NCBI GenBank assembly: GCA_009360345.1
Contig: SPDP01000005.1
Span: 62,001 to 126,000 of the forward strand
DNA: 64,000 bases
Direction: 5' to 3'
From: Alcaligenaceae bacterium SAGV5
Lineage (GTDB): Bacteria > Pseudomonadota > Gammaproteobacteria > Burkholderiales > Burkholderiaceae_B
Part shown: positions 53,981 through 62,022 of the stretch, piece by piece
Numbering within the stretch: position 1 is the first letter of the stretch
Layout: every line of letters begins with the position of its first letter
Notes under the pieces: model-generated
Databases searched by the model: none
Told to the model about the DNA's origin: nothing
What the model saw: the letters and a program-made list of their open reading frames with translations, nothing else
Translations under genes and position numbers: made by a program

Positions 53981-54970
53981 ATGACCAACAGACATACCAC
54001 CACCGACCGCGCCAAGCTGCCCAACCTGCGGCGGATGGACATGAACGCGCTGCTGACCTTCGACGCGCTCATGAAGACGCGCAGCGCCACCGCGGCGGCC
54101 GCGCTGCTGCACAAGACCCAGCCGGCCATCAGCCGCGAGCTGGCCCGGCTGCGGCGCACGCTGGACGATCCGCTGCTGGTGGTAACCAAGGGCCGCTTCA
54201 CGCCCACCGAACGCGCGCTGGAACTGCATGCCGTGGTGCGCGACGCGCTGGACCGCATCGAACACGCGCTGAGCCCGCCCGAGGCCTTCGATCCCGCCGG
54301 CGCCACCGGCACCGTCAACATCGGGACCGGCGCCCACATCGAACTGCTGCTGGGCGCGCCGCTGCTGCAGCGCCTGCGCGCGGCCGCGCCGCGCCTGGTC
54401 GTGCGCTTCCAGTCGGTACACGGCGACTTCATCCCGGACGACCTGGACGCGGAACGCATGGACATCGCCATCGGCCTGTTCAGCGAAGTCCCCCGGCGCT
54501 TCCATTCCACGCGGCTGTTCGCCGACCGGCGGGTCTGCCTGCTGTCGGCCGCGCATCCCATGGCGGGGCGCAAGCGCCTGTCGCTGGACGACCTGGAACG
54601 GATCCAGTGGTTCGCCTTCGCGCAGATGTACGGACGCCCCACCAACTTCGACCGGCTGCTCAAGCCGCGCCATCGCGACCTGGCGTTCTCGGCCTACCTG
54701 TCGGGCTTCGGCATCACGCCCTACGTGCTGCTGGAAACCGACTACGCCACCACCCTGCCCGCCTGCGTGGCCGAGGTTCACCAGCGGCACTTTCCGCTGG
54801 CCACGATCGAACTGCCCGAGCCGCTGCGCGACATCGAGTTCTTCATGGTGTGGTCCAAGCGGCAGCACACCTCGCCCCTGCATACCTGGGTACGGGGCGA
54901 GATCCTGCGCGTGCTGGAGGAAAAAACAGGGGCGGCTATTCCAGGAAGTTCCCCGCCGCGAAGACGATAG
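53981..54970 (+). CDS. LysR-family transcriptional regulator
   Basis: A 329-residue LysR protein of the NodD/nitrogen-catabolite-type branch. The HTH contains MNALLTFDALMKTRSATAAA and LLHKTQPAISRELARLRRTL. The effector domain starts near GTVNIGTGAHIELLL. The last 35 bases overlap, tail to tail, the end of the Rieske oxygenase gene. It diverges from the Bug/hydrolase operon, its likely target. It has a candidate TATAGT -10 box just upstream (53964-53969). Confidence 0.87.
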   Translation: MTNRHTTTDRAKLPNLRRMDMNALLTFDALMKTRSATAAAALLHKTQPAISRELARLRRTLDDPLLVVTKGRFTPTERALELHAVVRDALDRIEHALSPPEAFDPAGATGTVNIGTGAHIELLLGAPLLQRLRAAAPRLVVRFQSVHGDFIPDDLDAERMDIAIGLFSEVPRRFHSTRLFADRRVCLLSAAHPMAGRKRLSLDDLERIQWFAFAQMYGRPTNFDRLLKPRHRDLAFSAYLSGFGITPYVLLETDYATTLPACVAEVHQRHFPLATIELPEPLRDIEFFMVWSKRQHTSPLHTWVRGEILRVLEEKTGAAIPGSSPPRRR

Positions 54971-56117
54971 GCGGCGCCTCGCGGTCGAAGCCCACCCCGA
55001 TGGGGTCGCCGCCGGCCGCCACGATCTCCAGTTGCTGCTTGAACATGCGCCGCAACAGGACCAGTCCGCGATCCGACGTCGCCAGGTTTTCCTCCGAATG
55101 CCAGGCTATCGGGCCCTGGCTGACCTGCGCCTCGTAGTCGCCCGGCATGCGCTGGTGCTCCGCCTCGGTCAATTCTTCCCACAGCTTGCCGTTCATGCGC
55201 GACCTCGAACGCGCGATGTCGCCTTCGCGGCGCACCCGGCCCGCCGTATAGATCCGGAAGCTGGTGTCGTCGATGGGCAGCACCCAGCCCAGCGACTCCA
55301 CGGTGCCGTAGTGGGCCAGCCTGGGGCTGGGGATCACCCGTAACGTGGGCAGCGCGGCCTCGCCCACGCGGCGCAGCGTCTTGCCGTCGTCCAGCCGGCG
55401 CACCGCCGTGGCGCTGACACCCGCGTCCGTGTAGTCGAACGCGACCTCGGGCATCACCCCCATCTGCGACACGAACTGCGTGCCGCTGAAGCTCGAATGC
55501 AGGATCACGACGTGGAAGGGATCGACCACGTTCTCGAAGTGCTGGAGCCAGTTGCACGGGATGATCTGCGGGCCGCCCCCGCCTATGCTCTGGTCGTTGG
55601 CCTCGATGAACTCGCCCTCGGCCAGGTCCTCCAGCGCGGCATAGCGCGGCAGGACCGGCTTCCTGGCAGGCGGCCCCAGGTAGGCGAAGATCAGGCCGTA
55701 GCGCTCCTCGACGGGATACCACGGCTGGCGGATGCGGTCGCGCGACAGGCCGCCCTGCGGCTCGCAGGGCTGGTCGGTGCAATGGCCTTGCACGTCGAAC
55801 AGCCAGCCGTGGTAGCAGCAGCGTATGCCGCCGTCCTCGACGCGGCCGTAGTACAGCGAGGTACCCCGGTGGGCGCAGTGCGGATACAACAGGCCGGGCC
55901 GTCCCTGGCCGTCGCGGAACAGGATCAGGTCCTCGCCCAGTACGCGCACCTTGCGCGGCACTTCGCTGGCATCGGCCGACACGCCGATGGGATGCCAGTA
56001 GCGGCGCAGCAGCTCGCCCATGGGCGTGCCGCGCCCGACCTGCGTCAGCGTGGCGTTGTAGGTGGCGGGTTTGCGCTCGTAGGCCGTGCCGGCATCCGGC
56101 TGTGTCGTGGTCGTCAT
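54936..56117 (-). CDS. Rieske non-haem iron aromatic oxygenase, terminal subunit
   Basis: A 393-residue oxygenase. The Rieske cluster ligands are Cys-His in PHCAHRGTSLYYG and Cys-His in GIRCCYHGWLFD. The mononuclear iron site is in NVVDPFHVVILH, the Asp-x2-His-x4-His pattern, and the bridging Asp/Glu is in the same segment. This is the catalytic subunit of a phthalate-dioxygenase-type mono-oxygenase or demethylase. No ferredoxin or reductase gene is nearby. It follows Bug receptor no. 6 on the same strand, and its 3' end overlaps the LysR gene by 35 bases. Confidence 0.87.
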   Translation of the reverse strand: MTTTTQPDAGTAYERKPATYNATLTQVGRGTPMGELLRRYWHPIGVSADASEVPRKVRVLGEDLILFRDGQGRPGLLYPHCAHRGTSLYYGRVEDGGIRCCYHGWLFDVQGHCTDQPCEPQGGLSRDRIRQPWYPVEERYGLIFAYLGPPARKPVLPRYAALEDLAEGEFIEANDQSIGGGGPQIIPCNWLQHFENVVDPFHVVILHSSFSGTQFVSQMGVMPEVAFDYTDAGVSATAVRRLDDGKTLRRVGEAALPTLRVIPSPRLAHYGTVESLGWVLPIDDTSFRIYTAGRVRREGDIARSRSRMNGKLWEELTEAEHQRMPGDYEAQVSQGPIAWHSEENLATSDRGLVLLRRMFKQQLEIVAAGGDPIGVGFDREAPPIVFAAGNFLE

Positions 56118-56139
56118 GGTTCGTCCTCGTGTCCTGGGT

Positions 56140-57159
56140 TCAGTTCTTCAGCGTCACCCCGGCGGCATCCACCAGCTGCTTGAAGCGGGCGTAGTCGGCG
56201 CGGGCATTGGCCGTGAATTCGTCGGGCCGGTTGGCCACCGGCTGGAAGCCGATGTCGACGATGCGCGTGCGCACATCGTCCGTGCGGGTGGCCGCCTGCA
56301 GGCTGGCCACGAGCTTGTCGCGCACGGCGGGCGGGATGCCGGCGGGCGCGTAGGCGCCTATCCATCCTTCGAGCTCGAAGCCCTTGAAACCCTGTTCGAG
56401 AAACGTGGGAACGGCCGCGAGGATGGGCGCGCGCTGCCGCCCCGGCACGCCCAGGACCTTCATCTTTCCCGCCTGCGACATGTTGCGGGCGGTGCCCGGA
56501 TTAGCCCAGGCCAGGTCCAGCCGGCCCGCCTCCATGTCCTGGTGGGCGATGGACTCCGTCTTGTAGGGCACGTGGATCAGCCCGGGGATGGCCTCGTGCC
56601 TGAGCAGTTCGCCGAACAGGTGGGCGATGGTGCCGGTGCCCCAGGTACCGTAGGTCAGGCTCGGGTGTCTTTTGGCATAGTCCGCCAGTTCGGCCAGGTT
56701 CGAGTACGGCGCCGAAGCGGCGGCCACCAGCACCGGGCCCGAGCCGATGGCGAGCTGGGACAGCGGCTGGAAATCCCGGGCCGCGTCGTAGGGCAGCTTG
56801 TCGTGAAGAATGGGATTGTTGATGTGCGTGGTCTGCAGGGTGATGAGCAGCGTATAGCCGTCCGGCGGCGCCTTGGCGACCGCGTCCGCGGCCAGGATGC
56901 CGCTGGCCCCCGGCTTCGGATCCACCACCACGGGCTGGCCCCAGGCCTGCCGCAGCTGTTCGGCGTAGGCCCGGGCCAGCAGGTCGATCGGACTGCCGCC
57001 CGGGCCGTAGGGAATGATGCGCACCGGGCGCGCGGGAAAGCCATTCGCGCCCGATGGCTGGGCATGGGCGGCGGCCGAGAACAAGACGAGCGCGGCGGCG
57101 GCGAGCCCCCGCGCGGCGACGCCGGCGCGGGCTTGCCAGCCAAGGCGGATACAGGACAT
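56140..57159 (-). CDS. Bug/TctC-type receptor (no. 6)
   Basis: A 339-residue precursor starting at 57159 with a long signal peptide ending FSAAAHAQ. Mature opening FPARPVRIIPYGPGGSPID is a slight variant of the Bug motif, followed by VVVDPKPGASGILAAD and HVPYKTES. It stands first in an operon with the Rieske oxygenase and diverges from a MarR gene. It probably binds an aromatic or other carboxylate that the oxygenase attacks. Confidence 0.87.
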   Translation of the reverse strand: MSCIRLGWQARAGVAARGLAAAALVLFSAAAHAQPSGANGFPARPVRIIPYGPGGSPIDLLARAYAEQLRQAWGQPVVVDPKPGASGILAADAVAKAPPDGYTLLITLQTTHINNPILHDKLPYDAARDFQPLSQLAIGSGPVLVAAASAPYSNLAELADYAKRHPSLTYGTWGTGTIAHLFGELLRHEAIPGLIHVPYKTESIAHQDMEAGRLDLAWANPGTARNMSQAGKMKVLGVPGRQRAPILAAVPTFLEQGFKGFELEGWIGAYAPAGIPPAVRDKLVASLQAATRTDDVRTRIVDIGFQPVANRPDEFTANARADYARFKQLVDAAGVTLKN

Positions 57160-57219
57160 GGTCGTCTCCTCCGGGCCTGGGGCGCGATGATCCGCCACGG
57201 CCCTATTTATATGCAATAG

Positions 57220-57250
57220 CAACGATATTGAAATTAACGATATATCATTG
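57220..57250. promoter_or_regulatory. operator-like repeats between Bug no. 6 and MarR gene
   Basis: CAACGATAT (57220-57228) and ATATCATTG (57242-57250) form a near-perfect inverted repeat. AACGATAT occurs a second time at 57236-57243, so that 57236-57249 is itself a near palindrome with one mismatched pair. The region is AT-rich and lies in the divergent promoter gap. Paired 14-20 bp palindromes suit MarR dimers. Confidence 0.5.
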
Positions 57251-57329
57251 CATTGTCAACGACATGCAAAATCGATCCGCCGCGCGCGGCCACCCCCTAT
57301 CATTGGCCTTTCGCCTTCCTGCCCGTACC

Positions 57330-57932
57330 ATGCCCGCCGCCAAGAAGAAGCTCGCATCCTTCAAGACCCTGCCGGCGTTCCAGCTCGAGCGGCTGGCCGC
57401 GCTCGTGGCCAGCCGCAACGAACTGCGGCACCAGCGCCGCTTCGGCCTGCGCAGCGTCGAATGCCATGTCCTGGGCATCGTCGGCGCGCAGGCGCCCATT
57501 TCGCTGCGCCGGCTGTGCGCCGAACTCGGGCTGGACAAAAGCCACGGCAGCCGCCTGGTCGCCCGGCTGGAAGAGCGAGGATTACTCGAGCGCTGCGACG
57601 ATCCCGCCGACAAGCGCTCGTTCTACCTGCTCCTGACGCCCCAGGGCATGGACATGCATGCGCACATCCATGCGGACGCCGTCGAGCGCAACGCCGAATG
57701 GCTGGAGGGACTGCCTGCCGCCCGGCGCGGCGTATTCCTCGAATGCGTCGCGCAATTGACGGCCCATTCCCAGGCCATACTGGCGCGGGAAGAAGCCGCG
57801 GCGGGGCAGCCGCCCGCCACCCGTCGGGATGACGGAGACACGATCGAGACCCGGGGGCTCCTGCTGGTTGAACGCACGAAGTTGCAACAGCTGCACGCGC
57901 AACTGGCGGAGCTGCTGGCCCGCGACGAGTAG
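57330..57932 (+). CDS. MarR-family transcriptional regulator
   Basis: A 200-residue protein from the ATG at 57330; an upstream ATG at 57264 would add 22 residues. The winged HTH lies in the middle (GAQAPISLRRLCAELGLDKS, HGSRLVARLEERGLLER, DDPADKRSFYLLLTPQG). A longer C-terminal part than usual contains a helix rich in Glu and Leu. It diverges from the Bug/Rieske operon and probably represses it until an aromatic ligand binds. It converges on the next LysR gene with seven bases between. Confidence 0.82.
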   Translation: MPAAKKKLASFKTLPAFQLERLAALVASRNELRHQRRFGLRSVECHVLGIVGAQAPISLRRLCAELGLDKSHGSRLVARLEERGLLERCDDPADKRSFYLLLTPQGMDMHAHIHADAVERNAEWLEGLPAARRGVFLECVAQLTAHSQAILAREEAAAGQPPATRRDDGDTIETRGLLLVERTKLQQLHAQLAELLARDE

Positions 57933-57939
57933 CCCGGTC

Positions 57940-58827
57940 TCAACGCTTGCCCGCCATCCGCGGTACGCACTCGACGAAGCGGTCAGCCATCATCGGCTTG
58001 GACTGCGGTCGCCAGATCACCGAGATGTCGAGCGTAGGCAGAGTGCGAGGCGTCACCCGGCAATACCGCACTCCCCGGAACGCCGCGCGCCGCACCGAGC
58101 TGGGCATCAGCGCGACGCCCAGCCCCGCGGCCACGCACGACAGCATCGTCAGGCCGCGCTGCGCCTCCTGCACGATCAGGGGTTCGATACCCTCGCGCCG
58201 CAAGGCATACAGCGTGCGCGCCCGTACGGCGCCTTCCGTCTCAGGAGCGAGGATGAGGCCCCTGCTGGAAATCGCTTCGAGCGTAACCTCGTCCTCGCCG
58301 GGAGCGAATCCCTCGGGCACGACGGCCAGCAGGGGCTCGCTGGACACCAATACGGCGCGAACCAGGCGGGTGGAAGAAATGGGCGAGCGGGTAAAGCCGA
58401 CATCGATATGCCCTTCGCGCAGCGCGGCCAATTGCTCGGTGCTGTTGATCTCCCGCAGGTCCACCGACACATTCGGATAGCGTGCCCGGAACGCGGCCAG
58501 CGTGCGCGGCATGACTTCGTACAGCGCCGAGCTGATGAAACCCACGACGACGCGGCCGGACTGCCCCACGGCCAGCCGCCGGCCCATCGCTGCAAGCCCT
58601 TCCACCTGCGCGAGCACCTGGGCGGCCTCGTCCAGCCACAGGCGACCGGCGTCAGTCGCGATCACGCCGCGCCGGGAGCGCTTGAAGAGACGCATGCCCA
58701 GGGCTTTCTCAGCCTGGCTCAACGCCAGGCTGAGCGCGGGCTGCGCGATGCCCAGCCCCAGCGCTGCGCCACTGATGCTGCCCGCCTTGTCGATCGCGAC
58801 CAATTGCCTGAGCGTCTTCGATTCCAT
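57940..58827 (-). CDS. LysR-family transcriptional regulator
   Basis: A 295-residue LysR protein. The HTH reads LRQLVAIDKAGSISGAALGL and IAQPALSLALSQAEKALG. The effector domain begins GRVVVGFISSALYEVMPRTL, typical of regulators of aromatic acid pathways such as the NAC/CbbR-like group. It diverges from the SDR/PrpF/Bug operon at 58918 over 90 bases that hold a 14-bp palindrome, and probably activates it. Confidence 0.87.
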   Translation of the reverse strand: MESKTLRQLVAIDKAGSISGAALGLGIAQPALSLALSQAEKALGMRLFKRSRRGVIATDAGRLWLDEAAQVLAQVEGLAAMGRRLAVGQSGRVVVGFISSALYEVMPRTLAAFRARYPNVSVDLREINSTEQLAALREGHIDVGFTRSPISSTRLVRAVLVSSEPLLAVVPEGFAPGEDEVTLEAISSRGLILAPETEGAVRARTLYALRREGIEPLIVQEAQRGLTMLSCVAAGLGVALMPSSVRRAAFRGVRYCRVTPRTLPTLDISVIWRPQSKPMMADRFVECVPRMAGKR

Positions 58828-58837
58828 AATTTATTTT

Positions 58838-58851
58838 ATATAGATCTATAT
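58838..58851. promoter_or_regulatory. 14-bp palindrome in the LysR/SDR promoter gap
   Basis: ATATAGATCTATAT at 58838-58851 is a perfect palindrome in a T-rich stretch directly upstream of the LysR start (58827). It lies 67 bases before the SDR start. It is a candidate LysR site or part of the overlapping divergent promoters. Confidence 0.45.
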
Positions 58852-58917
58852 TTTTTCAATTATGCAAAAGACGATTGCCGATGACTACTATCGCAACACG
58901 AACGACAAGGAGAACGC

Positions 58918-59673
58918 ATGGATCTGCAGTTGCGCGACCGCACCGCGGTCGTCACGGGCGCCAGCCAGGGGATAGGAAAGGCCACGGCCATGGGCCTGGC
59001 CATGCAGGGGGTACGCGTCGCCCTGGTGGCGCGGCGCCGTCCTTTGCTGGAAGAGATCGCCGACGGCATCACGGCCGCCGGAGGTCCCGCCCCATTCATA
59101 ATCGAGGCGGACCTCTACCAGGAGACCGCGGTCGAGCACATCGTACGGTCAACCCAGTCGGCCTTCGGCCATATCGACATCCTGGTCAATGCGGGCGGCG
59201 GCAGCCGGCCGCTGGATTTCGACGCCGGTCCCGACCTGTGGCTGGAGGGCATGACACTGAACTTCTTTCGCCTGCGCGAACTGACCCAGACCGTCGTTCC
59301 CGGCATGCGCGAGCGGCAATGGGGACGCGTGGTCAACATCACCGGCACGTCCGAACCGAAGATACTCAATGCAGCCTTCAGCGCGAAGGCCGCGGTGCAC
59401 GTCTGGGCCAAGGGCCTCTCGCGCCTGGTCGCCGCGGATAACGTCACGGTCAACTGCCTGCAGCCCGGACGCATCCGCAGCGAACAGATGAAACTGCGCT
59501 ACCCCACCGTGGAAAGCGAGCTGGAATTCGCGCGGCACGAAATCCCCGCCGGCCGTTTCGGCGAGGCCGAAGAACTCGCCAACCTGGCGGTGTTTCTCTG
59601 CTCTGCACGCGCGGCCTACATCACCGGCACGGTCATCCCGGTCGACGGCGGCATGTCCCGCTACGCCTTTTGA
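58918..59673 (+). CDS. SDR-family protein without the usual catalytic Tyr
   Basis: A 251-residue short-chain dehydrogenase-fold protein. The cofactor turn VVTGASQGIGKA and the NAG motif (ILVNAGGG) are normal, and the C-terminal ending TGTVIPVDGGMSRYAF fits. The active-site segment reads NITGTSEPKILNAAFSAKAAV: Ser145 is present, but the Tyr-x3-Lys motif is replaced by Phe154-x2-Lys157, and no Tyr lies in residues 141-170. The protein may bind NAD(P) without classical dehydrogenase activity, or use another acid. It starts an operon with a PrpF-type isomerase and Bug receptor no. 7. Confidence 0.8.
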   Translation: MDLQLRDRTAVVTGASQGIGKATAMGLAMQGVRVALVARRRPLLEEIADGITAAGGPAPFIIEADLYQETAVEHIVRSTQSAFGHIDILVNAGGGSRPLDFDAGPDLWLEGMTLNFFRLRELTQTVVPGMRERQWGRVVNITGTSEPKILNAAFSAKAAVHVWAKGLSRLVAADNVTVNCLQPGRIRSEQMKLRYPTVESELEFARHEIPAGRFGEAEELANLAVFLCSARAAYITGTVIPVDGGMSRYAF

Positions 59674-59686
59674 CGACGAGGCAACC

Positions 59687-60895
59687 ATGACCAGCCATGC
59701 TTCCGACCGTGGCGACACCGGCTGGTGGCAGCGGGTTCGCCGGCGGGGCGACCAGGTCGGCATTCCCTGCGTGTTCATGCGCGCGGGGACCAGCCGCGGC
59801 GCATTTCTGCGCGAGGAAGACCTGCCCATCGGAGCCGCGTTGCGCGAGAAGCTGATACTCGCCATTTACGGCAGTCCGGACTTCCGCCAGATAGACGGCT
59901 TGGGCGGCGCGACCTCGCTCACCAGCAAGGTCGCCATCGTCGGACCGCCGACCCGGCCCGACGCGGACGTGGACTACACCTTCGGGCAGGTCCGCATCGA
60001 CGAGGCCCGTGTCGACTTCAAGGGCAACTGCGGCAACATCTCGTCAGGCATCGGTCCCTTCGCCATCGAGGAAGGCATGGTGCCCGCCACCTCCCCGGTC
60101 ACGGCGGTGCGCATCCACCTGACCAACTCAAGCGCGCTGCTGGTGGCCGAGGTTCCCGTGGCCGACGGCCTCTGCCCGGTACAAGGAGACGCTCAAGTGG
60201 CTGGCGTTCCGGGGCGCGGCGCCCCCATCATGCTCGATTGGGCCGACGTGAGCGGCACCCTCGGACGCGGATTGTTGCCCACCGGCCAGGCATGCGAGCG
60301 CCTGCCCACGGCCATCGGCGAGATCGACGTCTCCATCGTCGACGCCGGCAACGTGACCGTTTTCGTCCGCCCGTCCGTCTTCGGCTTGCGCGCACCGGAC
60401 TTCGCCACGCAGCGCCTCGATGCCGAGGCGCTGCGGCGCATCGAAGCGGTCCGCCATGCCGCCGCGCTGCGCCTGGACATGGTCGAGCAGGGCCAGCGGG
60501 CGGCGGACGTGACGCCCACCATTCCCAAGCTGTACATGGTCGCCGCACCCTGCGACTACATCGACGCCAACGGCCTGCCCGTCGCCGCCGAGGACCATGA
60601 CCTGCTGGGTCGCGGCATGAGCATGGGCATGCCGCACGCCGCCTATGCCGGCACCGTGGCCGTCTGCACCGGCGCGGCGGCGCTCATCGACGGCACGCTG
60701 GTGAATGAAGCCGCGCGTCCCGCCCGCCTGTCCGGCGGCGGACTGCGCATCGGGCACCCCATGGGCATTCTCGAAATCCACGCCCGGGTCGACCAGACCG
60801 GCCCTTTCCCGACACTGGAACGCGCGGCGGTGGTCCGTACCGCGCGGCGCATCATGGAAGGCATCGTCTACGTACCGCTGAATCGATTGGCCTGA
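59687..60895 (+). CDS. PrpF-family isomerase/tautomerase
   Basis: A 402-residue protein of the PrpF family, related to diaminopimelate epimerase. Signature segments are IPCVFMRAGTSRGAFLREED near the N-terminus, IDGLGGATSLTSKVAIV and FKGNCGNISSGIGPFAIE. Members isomerise aconitate-type or oxalomesaconate-type tricarboxylates; the gallate/protocatechuate 4,5-cleavage pathway uses one (GalD, oxalomesaconate tautomerase). It follows the SDR gene by 13 bases. Whether it serves the LigAB-type dioxygenase at 4086 is open. Confidence 0.82.
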   Translation: MTSHASDRGDTGWWQRVRRRGDQVGIPCVFMRAGTSRGAFLREEDLPIGAALREKLILAIYGSPDFRQIDGLGGATSLTSKVAIVGPPTRPDADVDYTFGQVRIDEARVDFKGNCGNISSGIGPFAIEEGMVPATSPVTAVRIHLTNSSALLVAEVPVADGLCPVQGDAQVAGVPGRGAPIMLDWADVSGTLGRGLLPTGQACERLPTAIGEIDVSIVDAGNVTVFVRPSVFGLRAPDFATQRLDAEALRRIEAVRHAAALRLDMVEQGQRAADVTPTIPKLYMVAAPCDYIDANGLPVAAEDHDLLGRGMSMGMPHAAYAGTVAVCTGAAALIDGTLVNEAARPARLSGGGLRIGHPMGILEIHARVDQTGPFPTLERAAVVRTARRIMEGIVYVPLNRLA

Positions 60896-60922
60896 CCGGA
60901 AAATCCGGCTGGAGGAGACATC

Positions 60923-61906
60923 ATGAACCCAAGCAAGCGCAAGACTCTGTTCCTTGCGGCGGCAGTAGCCGCCTCGTCCCTGCTCAACGCACCGGCCATG
61001 GGCGCGGATGCCTACCCCGACAAGCCGATCCGCATGGTCGTGCCGCTGCCGCCAGGCGGCGGGGGCGACTTCCTGGCCCGCCTTCTGGCGGAACACCTGA
61101 GCAAAGAACTGGCGCAGACCGTCATCATCGAAAACAAGGGCGGCGCGGGCGGCAGCATCGGTGCCCAGTACGTGGCCCAGGCCGCGCCCGACGGTTATAC
61201 GCTGGTGTTTGCGTACACCGCCTCGCACAGCATCAATCCGGCCATCTCGAAACTGCCCTATGATCCGCTGGCGGATTTCACCCCCGTCGCGCTGGTGGCG
61301 CTCGCGCCCAACATGCTGGTCGTCAATCCGGGCGTACCGGCCAAGTCGGTCAAGGAACTCATCGCACTGGCCAAACAGCAGCCGGGCAAGCTGCGCTACG
61401 CGTCGGCCGGCACCGGCAGCGCGCCGCACATGTCGGGCGAACTCTTCAACCACATGGCGGGCACTTCCATGGTCCATGTTCCCTACAAGGGTTCCGGGCC
61501 CGCCATGAATGACGTCATCGCGGGCCATCTGGAATTGACCTTCGCGAGCCTGCCCGCGGGTCTTCCCCACGGCAAGTCGGGCGCGGTCCGCATGCTGGGC
61601 GTAACCGGCGCCAAGCGCGCATCGCTGCTGCCGGAGTTGCCGACCATCGCCGAATCGGGGCTGCCCGGTTTCGACACTGACCAATGGTACGGCGTGCTGG
61701 GTCCGAAGGGCCTTCCGGCGAACGTGGTCGCAACGCTCAATCGCGCGATAGCTGCCGCGCTCGAATCCCCCGACCTGCTCGACAAGGCGTCCAGGCAAGG
61801 GTTCGAGATCGTGCCGAGTACGCCAGAACAACTTGCCCAGCACATGCGGGCGGAAACGGCGAAGTGGAAGAAAGTGGCCGCCGACGCCAATATCCAGATC
61901 AACTGA
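60923..61906 (+). CDS. Bug/TctC-type receptor (no. 7)
   Basis: A 327-residue precursor with signal peptide AAVAASSLLNAPAMGA. Mature opening AYPDKPIRMVVPLPPGGGGD, then VIIENKGGAGGSIGAQY and HVPYKGSGP. It starts 27 bases after the PrpF stop behind GGAGGAG, so it is third in the SDR/PrpF operon. A tricarboxylate or related acid would suit the PrpF enzyme beside it. Confidence 0.88.
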   Translation: MNPSKRKTLFLAAAVAASSLLNAPAMGADAYPDKPIRMVVPLPPGGGGDFLARLLAEHLSKELAQTVIIENKGGAGGSIGAQYVAQAAPDGYTLVFAYTASHSINPAISKLPYDPLADFTPVALVALAPNMLVVNPGVPAKSVKELIALAKQQPGKLRYASAGTGSAPHMSGELFNHMAGTSMVHVPYKGSGPAMNDVIAGHLELTFASLPAGLPHGKSGAVRMLGVTGAKRASLLPELPTIAESGLPGFDTDQWYGVLGPKGLPANVVATLNRAIAAALESPDLLDKASRQGFEIVPSTPEQLAQHMRAETAKWKKVAADANIQIN

Positions 61907-62022
61907 GCCTGCCATTTCGGTGATAAATGCCGAGTATTTACGGTATTCGTTAGATCCGCCGCGGACCGGGTGATACCGTTTCCTGGACCGGCCTTGCGCC
62001 GACCAGAACAACGGAGACAACC

